64,000 nucleotides of DNA from JAALKW01 sp963974485 (GCA_963974485.1 CAXBBS010000003.1:62001-126000), one strand, 5' to 3'. Counted from the stretch's first letter, positions 44,436 to 53,465 are shown. The notes: a model not told the origin generated them from the sequence alone. Made by a program: numbers and translations.

Positions 44436-45575
44436 TTATAATCTACAGGTCATAAGCTTCACCGCCTCATCAATCTCTTGCTCTGTTGTAAACCGTCCAA
44501 ATGAAAACCGAAGTGAACTTTGTGCATCGGCCTGACTTAAGCCCAGCGCAAGCAGCACGTGTGACGAAGCCTGGCGTGATGAAGCACACGCTGACGTGGT
44601 TGATATTGCAAGCTCGTGCAATTTCAACAACAACTCGCTATTTTCAACACCTTTGAAACACAGATTAAGATTTCCTGCGATTCTCTGTGTTACATGCCCA
44701 TTCATATGCATATTAGACAAAGCTTTTATGCCTTCAAAAAAACGCGTGCGTAAACTTAAAATACGCGCTTGCTCTTCGATACGTAACAACTCGGCCAAAG
44801 CAAATGCTTCGCCCATGCCTACAATTTGATGTGTGGGTAATGTCCCGGAGCGCAACCCTCCTTCATGCCCCCCACCAAAACTTTGTGCTTGCAAGCGAAT
44901 ACGCGGATTCTGACGTACGTAGAGCGCTCCTATACCTTTCGGGCCATACGCTTTATGCGCAGAGAATGACATTAAATCAACAGGTAAATTTAATAAATCA
45001 ATGCTTAATCGACCAACAGATTGTGCGGCATCCACATGAAATATAATGCCTTTATTTTTCAAAAGCTGGCCGATGGCTTCAATATCTTGGATCACGCCAA
45101 TTTCATTATTCACGTGCATAATAGAAACTAAGATCGTATCTGCTCGCAAAGCTTGAGTAAGCTTATCTAGATCCAATAATCCGTCTGCTTTTGGATTAAG
45201 ATACGTGACATCATAACCCTGCTTTTCTAACTGCTTGAAGCTATCTAATACAGCTTTATGTTCAGTGGCCATGGTAATCACATGCTGGCCTTTACGTTTA
45301 TAAAAACCAACGGCCCCAAGGATTGCCAAATTATTTGCTTCCGTCGCACCTGAAGTAAATACAATCGACTCAGGTGACACACCTCCAACCACCTCAGCTA
45401 TCTGCGACCTGGCATGCTCAACAGCGCATCTTGCCGTTTGACCGTAGGTATGCGTGGTGGATGCCGGGTTTCCAAAGTCACCACTCACCCCCAAATAGGG
45501 CAACATGCATTCAATCACTCGGGCATCAACCGGCGTGGTAGCCATGTAATCAAAATATATTGGTCGATTTTTCAT
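44436..45575 (-). CDS. iscS: Cysteine desulfurase, IscS/NifS type
   Basis: A 379-aa PLP enzyme that takes sulfur from cysteine for Fe-S clusters and tRNA thiolation. Seen: YFDYMATTPVDARV, TSGATEANNLAI, ATEHKAVLDS, the PLP-lysine SFSAHKAYGPKGIGAL, and the catalytic Cys in STTSACASSRQASSHV. The C-terminus is shorter than in E. coli IscS (404 aa). It follows trmJ by 12 bases. iscR and iscU, the usual partners, are not in the window, so this may be a second, tRNA-related desulfurase; that is inference. Confidence 0.92.
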   Translation of the reverse strand: MKNRPIYFDYMATTPVDARVIECMLPYLGVSGDFGNPASTTHTYGQTARCAVEHARSQIAEVVGGVSPESIVFTSGATEANNLAILGAVGFYKRKGQHVITMATEHKAVLDSFKQLEKQGYDVTYLNPKADGLLDLDKLTQALRADTILVSIMHVNNEIGVIQDIEAIGQLLKNKGIIFHVDAAQSVGRLSIDLLNLPVDLMSFSAHKAYGPKGIGALYVRQNPRIRLQAQSFGGGHEGGLRSGTLPTHQIVGMGEAFALAELLRIEEQARILSLRTRFFEGIKALSNMHMNGHVTQRIAGNLNLCFKGVENSELLLKLHELAISTTSACASSRQASSHVLLALGLSQADAQSSLRFSFGRFTTEQEIDEAVKLMTCRL

Positions 45576-45587
45576 GATCTATTATCC

Positions 45588-46316
45588 CTATTCGCTTTCG
45601 GTATAGCGTGCAATTTGCTTCAAAATACCACGTAAAACATTCACCTCAGTTGCTTCAAGCTTAGCACGATTAAACAAACGCCTTAATCGATGCATCACAT
45701 GCTTTGGATTTGACGGCTTCAAAAAATCAATCACACGTAATACATACTCCAAATGCTCGTACAATTGCTCCACTTGCTCTGAAGTCGCGAGCTCCTCTTG
45801 CTTACGGGGCACATGCTGAGATGCAGGTACAAGCACGTGTTTCGCTACTTCGTACGCCATAATTTGAACTGCTTGGCCCAAATTCAACGAGCTGTATGCA
45901 GGATTTGTGGGAATTTCTACATGATAATGCCCGTGCAGAAGCTCATCATTGGTGAGCCCTGTGCGTTCACGTCCAAAAACGAGGGCGATCTCAGCTTCAT
46001 CAGGCATTTCGCTCATACGCATGGCTGCCGTATCAGGTGTTAATCCTGGTAAATTAAGTTCCCGTGGCCGTGCACTGGTCATCAAAATAAGCTTGCAACC
46101 ATGCAGCGCTTCTTTTAATGAAGATACGACCGTTGCTTCGACTAAGACATCATCGGCACCTGCCGCCATCTCAATCGCCTTGCTGTCAGGAAAACTACGT
46201 GGTGACACCAAATAAAGGTTTGTAAGCCCCATCGTTTTCATGGCACGGGCCGAAGCACCTATGTTTCCTGGATGTGATGTCTCGACTAACACCACACGAA
46301 TAGAATTTAATTTCAT
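45588..46316 (-). CDS. trmJ: tRNA (cytidine/uridine-2'-O)-methyltransferase TrmJ
   Basis: A 242-aa SPOUT methyltransferase acting on position 32 of tRNAs. Seen: VLVETSHPGNIGASARAMKTMGL at the N-terminus, VFGRERTGLTNDEL, and the knot segment IPTNPAYSSLNLGQAVQIMAYE. It sits beside suhB (divergent) and before iscS, a common gammaproteobacterial arrangement. Confidence 0.96.
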   Translation of the reverse strand: MKLNSIRVVLVETSHPGNIGASARAMKTMGLTNLYLVSPRSFPDSKAIEMAAGADDVLVEATVVSSLKEALHGCKLILMTSARPRELNLPGLTPDTAAMRMSEMPDEAEIALVFGRERTGLTNDELLHGHYHVEIPTNPAYSSLNLGQAVQIMAYEVAKHVLVPASQHVPRKQEELATSEQVEQLYEHLEYVLRVIDFLKPSNPKHVMHRLRRLFNRAKLEATEVNVLRGILKQIARYTESE

Positions 46317-46393
46317 TTAGACATGCCTTTAATCATCCTATGGCTTCAAAATGTGTTAGAATACTCCGTTTGAGCCATAACGGGTACACACGC

Positions 46394-47179
46394 ATGGAAC
46401 CTTTATTAAATATCGCAGTTACCGCCGCACGTAAAGCGGGGGATATTATCCTTCGACATGCGGAACAACTTGATCGCATTCAAATCACGAAAAAAGGCGA
46501 AAATGATTACTTTTCAGAAGTAGACGTTAAAGCCGAGCAAAGTATTATCCATGCCATTCATAAAGCTTATCCTACGCATGGAATTATCGCTGAGGAAAGT
46601 GGTGCTTACAATAGCGACGCTGATTGTGTTTGGATCATCGACCCACTGGACGGCACGAATAACTACCTCCACGGGTTTCCATGTTACGCCGTATCAATTG
46701 CTATGCTATTTGAAGGCCGCTTGGAACATGCTGTTGTCTACGATCCGCTACGCCACGAATGTTTTGCTGCAAGTCGCGGCCGAGGAGCGCGGTTAAACGA
46801 TCGCCGTATTCGTGTTTCGAATAAAGTTGATTTAAATAGCGCGATACTCGGCAGTGGCCCGTCCATGTTAAAACCATCCCGAGGCGAGGCGTATAACGCA
46901 AACGTTCCCGCACTCCTCGATGAATGCACGAGTATTCGTCGCATAGGAGCCGCAGCTCTTGAACTCGCCTACGTTGCCGCAGGTCGCTTAGACGGTTTTT
47001 TTGAATTCAAATTACGCCCTTGGGACGTTGCAGCTGGCTGCCTACTGATTCAAGAAGCAGGTGGTTTAGTAAGCGATCCGAATGGCGGCCATGACTTTGT
47101 CAACTCAGGCAGTGTTATTGCAGGTGCACCAAAAATATTTGACGCCATGCATAAAGCATTAAAATCACCACGCACCTAA
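46394..47179 (+). CDS. suhB: Inositol-1-monophosphatase SuhB
   Basis: A 261-aa lithium-sensitive phosphatase that also works in ribosomal-RNA antitermination complexes. Metal and substrate motifs: GIIAEESGAY, the signature WIIDPLDGTNNYLHGFP, and WDVAAGCLLIQEAGG. The ATG at 46394 matches the family start (MEPLLNIAVTAARKAG). It is divergent from trmJ; the ~75-base gap should hold both promoters. Confidence 0.96.
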   Translation: MEPLLNIAVTAARKAGDIILRHAEQLDRIQITKKGENDYFSEVDVKAEQSIIHAIHKAYPTHGIIAEESGAYNSDADCVWIIDPLDGTNNYLHGFPCYAVSIAMLFEGRLEHAVVYDPLRHECFAASRGRGARLNDRRIRVSNKVDLNSAILGSGPSMLKPSRGEAYNANVPALLDECTSIRRIGAAALELAYVAAGRLDGFFEFKLRPWDVAAGCLLIQEAGGLVSDPNGGHDFVNSGSVIAGAPKIFDAMHKALKSPRT

Positions 47180-47210
47180 CTGATTTAAAAGCATTTTAGA
47201 GATATCAACG

Positions 47211-47696
47211 ATGAATATTGATTTTCAAAGCAACAGTAAAATTGTGATCATCATGCGTGGCTGCCCAGGTTCGGGCAAATCCACATCATCACAAGCACTG
47301 ATTGATTATTTATCAGAAACAGGGGTGATGCCAGCATCATCGATGAGCAAATGCTCCGCTGATGATTATATGAGAAATAGTTGTGGCGAATATGAATATG
47401 ATCACACAAAAATTGGCATGGTACATGGACGATGCAAAGAACAATTTATGACATCTATTGCTGAGAGAAATAATCTTATTATCGTTGATAACACTAACAT
47501 CAAGCTATTTGAGTTTAAAGTTTATGTGAATGCTGCAAGAAACCAAGGCTACGAAGTCTATCAATGGGAGCTCGAATTACGCTTTGATAATATGCATGGC
47601 GTTCCTTTTGATAAAGTAGAACAGATGCAAAAAAATTATAAACCTAACAATCTATATTTTTCGTGCATCGAACACCTAGGGTACTATATTTGCTGA
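47211..47696 (+). CDS. Small P-loop kinase-like protein related to NEDD4-binding-protein-2-like proteins
   Basis: A 161-aa AAA_33-type P-loop protein. Walker A is RGCPGSGKST (~residues 16-25). It is followed by CSADDYM, GEYEYDHTKIGMVHGRC and IIVDNTNIKLFEFKVYV, a set of motifs I associate with the eukaryotic N4BP2/N4BP2L kinase module and phage polynucleotide kinase-like proteins. Likely activity is transfer of phosphate to a nucleic acid or small molecule. It follows suhB by 31 bases. Whether it acts in the bacterium or the host is unknown; the eukaryote-like wording is suggestive only. Confidence 0.7.
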   Translation: MNIDFQSNSKIVIIMRGCPGSGKSTSSQALIDYLSETGVMPASSMSKCSADDYMRNSCGEYEYDHTKIGMVHGRCKEQFMTSIAERNNLIIVDNTNIKLFEFKVYVNAARNQGYEVYQWELELRFDNMHGVPFDKVEQMQKNYKPNNLYFSCIEHLGYYIC

Positions 47697-47872
47697 CCGG
47701 CAACTTGTCCTCCAATGCTTTCCGTATCTAACGTCGTATCATCATATGACTAAAAAATATTACTTTGCAATCATCCTCCTAGGTTACACCGTATAACAAC
47801 TCACTATCTAGAAAAAAATAGTATCTTTTAAGGTTTCCTTAAGTATAATAAAGTACAATTTTCAATCAGCAA

Positions 47873-48415
47873 ATGATACTTGGTACTCTTATGCATTTTC
47901 AGCAAAAATTTTTCCCAGCCCCTCGTCCTATGGCGCCACCTCCACCACCACCGCCTCCTCCACCTCCTCCACCAAGAGAAAAACAGAAACCACCGGTTAT
48001 TAATCTTACTCCGGAACAATCACAATTTATTGCTCTTGTTCAGAGTCGTAATATACCCGCATTAGCGCTATTTATTGAAACAAAGCCTCTGCGTTTCTTT
48101 ATTCCTCGTTTTTATAGCCCTGAGCCGAGCTATTCGCCACTTCAGCACCTAGATGAAATGTACCTCGCAAGTACTGACAAAAAAACCTGGCGACGTATCA
48201 TTAAATTAATCATCAATAAAGATGATCAGTACATGATTAATATTGATCCTGAGCTTCCAGAACAAGCAAAAGAGTGGCGAAGATTTTTTGCTGATGCATT
48301 CGCGACACTCCCAGAGAACACGAGCTTAGAAGAGGCATACAATATGTTTAAAGAAGATCTCGACGAAGACCTCGAAAGAATCAGGGCGGCTAAGGCGACT
48401 AAGAACGGGCCTTAA
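47873..48415 (+). CDS. Poly-proline protein, candidate cytoskeleton-targeting effector
   Basis: Not recognised by family. A 180-aa protein with an uninterrupted run of 13 prolines (~residues 22-34, written with mixed CCA, CCT and CCG codons), flanked by basic residues, then a helical domain containing LTPEQSQFIALVQSRNIPALALFI and an acidic helix near the end (FKEDLDEDLERIRAAKA). No signal peptide. Long proline runs bind profilin, EVH1 and SH3 domains in eukaryotes. The start is ATG 47873, with 47891 as alternative. A strong hairpin follows the gene. Confidence 0.65.
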   Translation: MILGTLMHFQQKFFPAPRPMAPPPPPPPPPPPPPREKQKPPVINLTPEQSQFIALVQSRNIPALALFIETKPLRFFIPRFYSPEPSYSPLQHLDEMYLASTDKKTWRRIIKLIINKDDQYMINIDPELPEQAKEWRRFFADAFATLPENTSLEEAYNMFKEDLDEDLERIRAAKATKNGP

Positions 48416-48422
48416 CTATAAT

Positions 48423-48458
48423 TGAGCACCTTCTCCCATCCGTAGTAGAAGGTGCTCA
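48423..48458. terminator. Bidirectional hairpin between the poly-proline gene and sppA
   Basis: A perfect 12-bp inverted repeat, TGAGCACCTTCT and AGAAGGTGCTCA, with a 12-nt loop, placed between two convergent stop codons. It can end transcription from both sides. Confidence 0.75.
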
Positions 48459-48472
48459 CATGTAAAAGTTTA

Positions 48473-49429
48473 TTATTGAAAACCAGGTTTTATACCCAAA
48501 GCAGCGGGCAATTGGATTGCCACTTCTGCACCAAGTTTTTTGGCAAATTGCTCAAGTACATTGCCCTGTGCTGTGTAATCCACGGATTCTTTAATCTTAA
48601 TCACATCACGACCCACGTCTTCGCTGCTACCAAAACCATCGATAAGCCCCATGGTGATCGCTTGTTCACCGGTCCAAAACAAACCCGAAAACGTTTCGTT
48701 ATTGATTTTCAAACGCGAGCCACGGCCCGCTTTGACTTTATTAATAAATTGCTGATGAACTAAATCCAGCATACGCTGTAAATACAATGCATCCTCAGGT
48801 TTTTCAGGTGAGTACGGGTCTAACAATGCTTTATGTGCACCGGATGTTTGAAGCCGACGCGTCACGCCTATTTTCTGCATACCATCGACAAAACCAAAAC
48901 CGTTATAAATCACACCAATAGAACCCACCATGCTCGACGGTGCCGCATAAATTTCGTCAGCAGCAACAGCCATGTAATATGCGGCAGACGCGCACATATC
49001 CATACATACTGCATAGGTTTTAATATCTGGATACTCTTTTTTATAATGCTGAATTGCATTAAACATATAATCGGCTTGAACTGGACTTCCCCCCGGGCTA
49101 TCAATGCGAAACACAAGCGCTTTCATGGCTTTGTTTTCATACGCATGCTCAAGGCTTTTTAAAAGATTTTCAGCGCTAGCGGCCTGACCATCTGCAATCA
49201 CACCTTTCACATCGATTAAACCGACATGCGCATTCACACGCGCCGCCAAATCCGCATGACGCATAGACAAAGCTTGATACAAAAAAACAGCTATAATCAT
49301 AAAAATAAACGAACGAGCAACCCAACGCCATCGAAGCTTGCGCTTTTTATCACGCAAATAATCTTGCGCTAGTTGGTTTAAAACAAGTTGGGCATCGGTG
49401 GATGATGGAGTAGAAGTAATTTTTGTCAT
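48473..49429 (-). CDS. sppA: Signal peptide peptidase SppA, short type
   Basis: A 318-aa S49-family inner-membrane protease that degrades cleaved signal peptides. One transmembrane helix (~residues 40-58) precedes the protease core: LIDVKGVI, FRIDSPGGSPVQADY, the catalytic-Ser region MDMCASAAYYMA, and the lysine-bearing segment after MVGSIGVIYN. The length fits the 36K form rather than the double-domain E. coli 67K enzyme. The ATG at 49429 is used; a GTG lies two codons upstream. It is divergent from clpB. Confidence 0.92.
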   Translation of the reverse strand: MTKITSTPSSTDAQLVLNQLAQDYLRDKKRKLRWRWVARSFIFMIIAVFLYQALSMRHADLAARVNAHVGLIDVKGVIADGQAASAENLLKSLEHAYENKAMKALVFRIDSPGGSPVQADYMFNAIQHYKKEYPDIKTYAVCMDMCASAAYYMAVAADEIYAAPSSMVGSIGVIYNGFGFVDGMQKIGVTRRLQTSGAHKALLDPYSPEKPEDALYLQRMLDLVHQQFINKVKAGRGSRLKINNETFSGLFWTGEQAITMGLIDGFGSSEDVGRDVIKIKESVDYTAQGNVLEQFAKKLGAEVAIQLPAALGIKPGFQ

Positions 49430-49437
49430 AAACACAG

Positions 49438-49465
49438 CTTGATTTCTGAAAAAGTTCCTCCATTC
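49438..49465 (+). promoter_or_regulatory. Heat-shock (sigma-32-like) promoter of clpB
   Basis: CTTGATT (49438-49444) and CTCCATTC (49458-49465) with a 13-base spacer match the sigma-32 pattern CTTGAAA / CCCCATNT reasonably well. They lie ~60 bases upstream of the clpB ATG. By established knowledge clpB is a sigma-32 regulon member, which supports the call. Confidence 0.6.
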
Positions 49466-49524
49466 TAAAGTAGAGGCGCTAAAATTAAAACCAAATAAAT
49501 TTAATAAATATTAAGGTGTTCAAT

Positions 49525-52119
49525 ATGCGAATGGATAAACTCACTTCAAAATTTCAAATGGCGATTGCCGATGCCCAGTCGCTTGCTCTCGGACGAGACA
49601 ATAATTTTATTGAACCCGAACATTTGATGAAAGCACTGCTCGACCAACAAGGCGGGAGCTGCAGGCCCCTACTCACCAAAGCCGGTGTGAATTTACCCCA
49701 ACTCCGAACCTTGGTTGATCAAGCATTAGATAAGCTCCCCAAAGTTTCGGGTACCCCGGGTGAAGTTCATGTATCCAATACCCTGGGCCAATTGCTTAAT
49801 ATTACCGACCAAATCGCGCAAAAACGTAAAGATAGCTATATTTCCAGCGAGCTCTTTTTATTAGCTTCAATGGAAAAGAAAAGCGGCCTTGGAAAAATTT
49901 TAGAAGATGCAGGTGCGAATAAAAAAGCCATCGAGCAGGCCATCGACGAAATTCGTGGCGGTGAAGCTGTGGATGATCCGAATGCCGAAGAGCAACGTCA
50001 ATCACTTGAGAAATATACGATTGATCTTACTGAACGCGCAGAACAAGGCAAGCTTGATCCGGTGATTGGGCGTGATGATGAAATTCGTCGCACGATTCAG
50101 GTGCTCCAACGCCGCACAAAAAATAATCCTGTCTTAATTGGTGAGCCTGGCGTCGGTAAAACAGCGATTGTCGAAGGTCTCGCTCAACGTATTATTAACG
50201 GTGAAGTTCCCGAAGGCCTTAAAAACAAACGTGTGCTCTCGCTCGACATGGGCGCACTTATCGCCGGTGCAAAATTTCGCGGCGAATTTGAAGAGCGCCT
50301 CAAAGGCGTGCTCAAAGATCTAGAAAAACAAGAAGGCCAAGTGATTTTATTTATCGATGAAATTCATACCATGGTAGGTGCAGGTAAAGCAGAAGGCTCT
50401 ATGGATGCCGGTAATATGTTAAAACCCGCGTTAGCGCGTGGTGAGCTGCATTGTATTGGAGCAACAACACTGGATGAATATCGACAAAATATTGAAAAAG
50501 ATGCAGCTCTTGAGCGACGCTTTCAAAAAGTATTGGTCAACGAACCCAGTGTCGAAGATACCATTGCTATTTTACGTGGCTTAAAAGAACGTTATGAAGT
50601 GCATCATGGCGTTGAAATTACCGATCCGGCCATCGTTGCAGCCGCAACGCTTTCTCACCGTTATATTACGGACAGGCAGTTACCTGACAAAGCGATTGAT
50701 TTAATCGATGAAGCAGGCAGTCAAATTCGTATGGAAATTGATTCAAAACCCGAGAGCATGGATAAGCTGGACAGACGTTTGATTCAATTTAAAATTGAAC
50801 GTGAAGCGCTTAAAAAAGAATCAGATGAGGCTTCTAAAAAACGCCTGAGTAATTTAGAACAAAGTATTAACGAACTCGAAAAAGAATATGCCGACCTTGA
50901 AGAAATTTGGAAAGCCGAAAAAGCCAGTTTACAAGGTACGACACAAATCAAAGAAAGTTTAGAGCAAACTAAACTTGAAATGGATGCCGCCAAACGTGCA
51001 GGCGATCTGACCCGCATGTCTGAATTGCAGTACGGACGTATTCCAGAATTAGAAAAAGCGCTCCTCGAAGCAGGCAATATGGAACAGCAAGAAACAAAAC
51101 TGGTCCGCAATAAAGTCACCGAGGAAGAAATAGCCGACGTGGTTTCAAAATGGACAGGAATACCTGTTTCTAAAATGCTCGAAGGCGAAAAAGAGAAGTT
51201 GTTGCAGATGGAACATGTTCTACATCAACAATTGATTGGGCAAAACGAAGCCGTCGATGCCGTTTCAAACGCGATTCGACGCTCGCGTGCTGGCTTGTCC
51301 GATCCCAATCGCCCAATTGGATCGTTCTTATTTCTTGGGCCTACCGGTGTCGGTAAAACCGAACTGTGTAAAGCCTTGGCTACGTTTATGTTTGATACGC
51401 CCGAAGCCATGGTTCGTATTGATATGTCAGAATTCATGGAAAAACATTCGGTTGCGCGACTCATAGGCGCGCCTCCAGGTTACGTGGGCTACGAAGAAGG
51501 TGGGTATATTACCGAAGCTGTACGACGCCGACCTTATTCTGTAATTTTATTGGACGAAATTGAGAAAGCACACAAAGATGTTTTCAATATTTTACTCCAA
51601 GTCCTAGATGATGGTCGACTCACCGATGGCCAAGGTCGCACGGTTGATTTTCGTAATACCGTGATTATCATGACCTCAAATTTAGGATCACATCTCATCC
51701 AAGAAATGAGTTCTGAATCTGACTATGACTATGACAAAACTAAAGCCGCCGTAATGGATCTTGTAAGCCAAGAATTTCGACCAGAGTTTATTAATCGTAT
51801 TGATGAGTCGGTTGTGTTTCATGCACTGACTGAAGAACAAATCGGTAAAATTGCATCAATTCAAATCAAAAAACTCGCAGCACGTCTCCATGCACAAGAT
51901 ATAACGCTCACACTCACGCCTGATGCTCTCAACTATCTGGCCCAAGCCGGCTTTGATCCCGTCTATGGCGCGCGACCACTTAAACGCACCATTCAGCTAT
52001 ACTTAGAGAATCCTTTAGCCGAAGCGCTATTAAAAGGTGAATTTAAATCAGGAGAAACCATAACGACAAACTTGAAAAATAATACGTTAGCGTTTGATAC
52101 ATCAAAAACGCAAAAATAA
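49525..52119 (+). CDS. clpB: Disaggregase ClpB
   Basis: An 864-aa Hsp100 chaperone that threads proteins out of aggregates together with DnaK. It has the N-domain (MRMDKLTSKFQMAIADAQSL), the first AAA+ module (GEPGVGKTAIVEGLAQRI; FIDEIHTMVGAG), the coiled-coil M-domain (~410-530) and the second AAA+ module (GPTGVGKTELCKAL; LLDEIEKAHKDVFN). AAGG lies eight bases before the ATG at 49525; the frame extends to a GTG at 49516. A heat-shock-like promoter lies upstream. Confidence 0.98.
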   Translation: MRMDKLTSKFQMAIADAQSLALGRDNNFIEPEHLMKALLDQQGGSCRPLLTKAGVNLPQLRTLVDQALDKLPKVSGTPGEVHVSNTLGQLLNITDQIAQKRKDSYISSELFLLASMEKKSGLGKILEDAGANKKAIEQAIDEIRGGEAVDDPNAEEQRQSLEKYTIDLTERAEQGKLDPVIGRDDEIRRTIQVLQRRTKNNPVLIGEPGVGKTAIVEGLAQRIINGEVPEGLKNKRVLSLDMGALIAGAKFRGEFEERLKGVLKDLEKQEGQVILFIDEIHTMVGAGKAEGSMDAGNMLKPALARGELHCIGATTLDEYRQNIEKDAALERRFQKVLVNEPSVEDTIAILRGLKERYEVHHGVEITDPAIVAAATLSHRYITDRQLPDKAIDLIDEAGSQIRMEIDSKPESMDKLDRRLIQFKIEREALKKESDEASKKRLSNLEQSINELEKEYADLEEIWKAEKASLQGTTQIKESLEQTKLEMDAAKRAGDLTRMSELQYGRIPELEKALLEAGNMEQQETKLVRNKVTEEEIADVVSKWTGIPVSKMLEGEKEKLLQMEHVLHQQLIGQNEAVDAVSNAIRRSRAGLSDPNRPIGSFLFLGPTGVGKTELCKALATFMFDTPEAMVRIDMSEFMEKHSVARLIGAPPGYVGYEEGGYITEAVRRRPYSVILLDEIEKAHKDVFNILLQVLDDGRLTDGQGRTVDFRNTVIIMTSNLGSHLIQEMSSESDYDYDKTKAAVMDLVSQEFRPEFINRIDESVVFHALTEEQIGKIASIQIKKLAARLHAQDITLTLTPDALNYLAQAGFDPVYGARPLKRTIQLYLENPLAEALLKGEFKSGETITTNLKNNTLAFDTSKTQK

Positions 52120-52137
52120 TTAATTTCACAAGGATAC

Positions 52138-52455
52138 ATGATCATGCGAATCACTATTCATCAGATTATAAGTACCTGCTCGTTGATTTTCATGATCAAT
52201 GTATCCGCTCATGCCTGCCAAAACAACACGGATTGCTCCCAATGGTCCGCAACCAATTGCGCTTGTGGCGTACGTGCAACCTGTATTGGATTAACTGCAC
52301 AAAATCAAACAGGGTATTGCCAATGTTATGGTGCACAAGGAAATTGCAAAGCCAATACACTCGAGGATGTGATGACGCCATATGCTGTACCTGGACGGAG
52401 AGTCGCACCTCGTGCAACACCAGCACGAAGAGGGGTTAGACGGGGGATAAATTGA
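52138..52455 (+). CDS. Small cysteine-rich exported protein
   Basis: Not recognised. A 105-aa protein with an N-terminal hydrophobic signal segment (~residues 5-26, ending VSAHA), then seven cysteines within ~45 residues (CQNNTDCSQWSATNCAC, CIG, CQCYG, C), followed by an Arg/Pro-rich basic tail (GRRVAPRATPARRGVRR). The disulfide-rich pattern suggests a periplasmic or secreted protein; the tail could bind nucleic acid or the envelope. AAGGA lies five bases before the ATG at 52138. It follows clpB by 18 bases. Confidence 0.55.
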   Translation: MIMRITIHQIISTCSLIFMINVSAHACQNNTDCSQWSATNCACGVRATCIGLTAQNQTGYCQCYGAQGNCKANTLEDVMTPYAVPGRRVAPRATPARRGVRRGIN

Positions 52456-52556
52456 TGTTGATTTGAGTCGATAGAAAACCTGATGTGATCACAAAAAATA
52501 CACAAAAGCAATTTTATATGCTACAATGCTTTTTTTGAATTCAAAAAGGCTATTGT

Positions 52557-53465
52557 ATGCTTAAGTCAGAACAAGAAACAAAGAAAAAACCATCACATGC
52601 AAGTCGATTTGCCGCTCGACTTCAATCAGATTTATCAAAGCAAAATATCGATACTGCTTTTGATAAACGCCATGCGCTGGCTCAAGCATTACCAACAATA
52701 CCGCAAAAAACGTTGTCAGATGGACACCAACGCCCTTCATCAATAAGTTCTCTCGCACCGTTACCCAAAAGCGCCTTTACGTTAGCTGAGATGAAACGTG
52801 CAAACTCTTTACCCATGACTGATAGCAAGCCACCATGCCCACCGAGTAATACAAGCATGAATAGCATGGGTAGCACCGATTCGTTAGGATTAACGGCATC
52901 ATCGCCTAGCTTGAGCCCCTTCCCCTTCTGTATAGACCCTCGCGAGTTATGGACAAGTGACAGCCCCGAAGCTATCTCATACCGCTCATTTCGTTCGGCG
53001 AGCACACAACCATCACTTGGTAGCCAAGCTTCAGGTACACCCCCTATATCACGCGCGGCGTCCAAATCAACAGGACAATTAGATAGCTTGCCGAGCATAC
53101 TATCTTCTAGAAACAAAGCTCGTCGGCGTGCATTAGCTGGTTCACCTCTAGCGATTGAATCACACATCCATTCACCTCGACCAAACCCGAGTATGTTAAC
53201 TAACCTAGACGACTTAAAAAGAGCTTCTTCGCTACCGTTAGACTTTGAATCAAAAAGCCAGCCAGTCGCGCTATCGGATGTTGGGTTCACACTCTTTAAA
53301 AAAGGTAGAGATCGCCGTAACGCGCTAGAAGGTCTTCCGACAGGTGATATTAAATCAACACCTCGACTGAGCGATCCACGCGAGCTGTCTTTTTTAACCC
53401 CCATTGTTGAGGCGAACACATCTTCAACAGCAACCGACGATGTAAAAACTTCTGGCCCACGCTGA
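52557..53465 (+). CDS. Disordered Ser/Pro-rich protein with repeated KRA(N/S)SLP motifs, effector-like
   Basis: Not recognised. A 302-aa, low-complexity protein, rich in Ser, Pro, Arg and Leu, without signal peptide or membrane segment; probably largely unfolded. Internal repeats: MKRANSLPM and LKRASSLPL; DKRHALAQALP, ARRRALAGSPL and RDRRNALEGLP; DPRELW and DPRELS. The repeats show that this strand, not the overlapping minus-strand frame, is the coding one. KRASSLP and KRANSLP fit basophilic kinase (PKA-like) and 14-3-3 mode-1-like sites used in eukaryotes. Translocation and modification are inference. Confidence 0.6.
   Translation: MLKSEQETKKKPSHASRFAARLQSDLSKQNIDTAFDKRHALAQALPTIPQKTLSDGHQRPSSISSLAPLPKSAFTLAEMKRANSLPMTDSKPPCPPSNTSMNSMGSTDSLGLTASSPSLSPFPFCIDPRELWTSDSPEAISYRSFRSASTQPSLGSQASGTPPISRAASKSTGQLDSLPSILSSRNKARRRALAGSPLAIESHIHSPRPNPSMLTNLDDLKRASSLPLDFESKSQPVALSDVGFTLFKKGRDRRNALEGLPTGDIKSTPRLSDPRELSFLTPIVEANTSSTATDDVKTSGPR

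Noticed and set aside
47940..47985. CCA/CCT repeat resembling a simple tandem repeat or recombination site
   Set aside because: It is in frame and encodes the proline run with mixed codons; no larger repeat unit is present.
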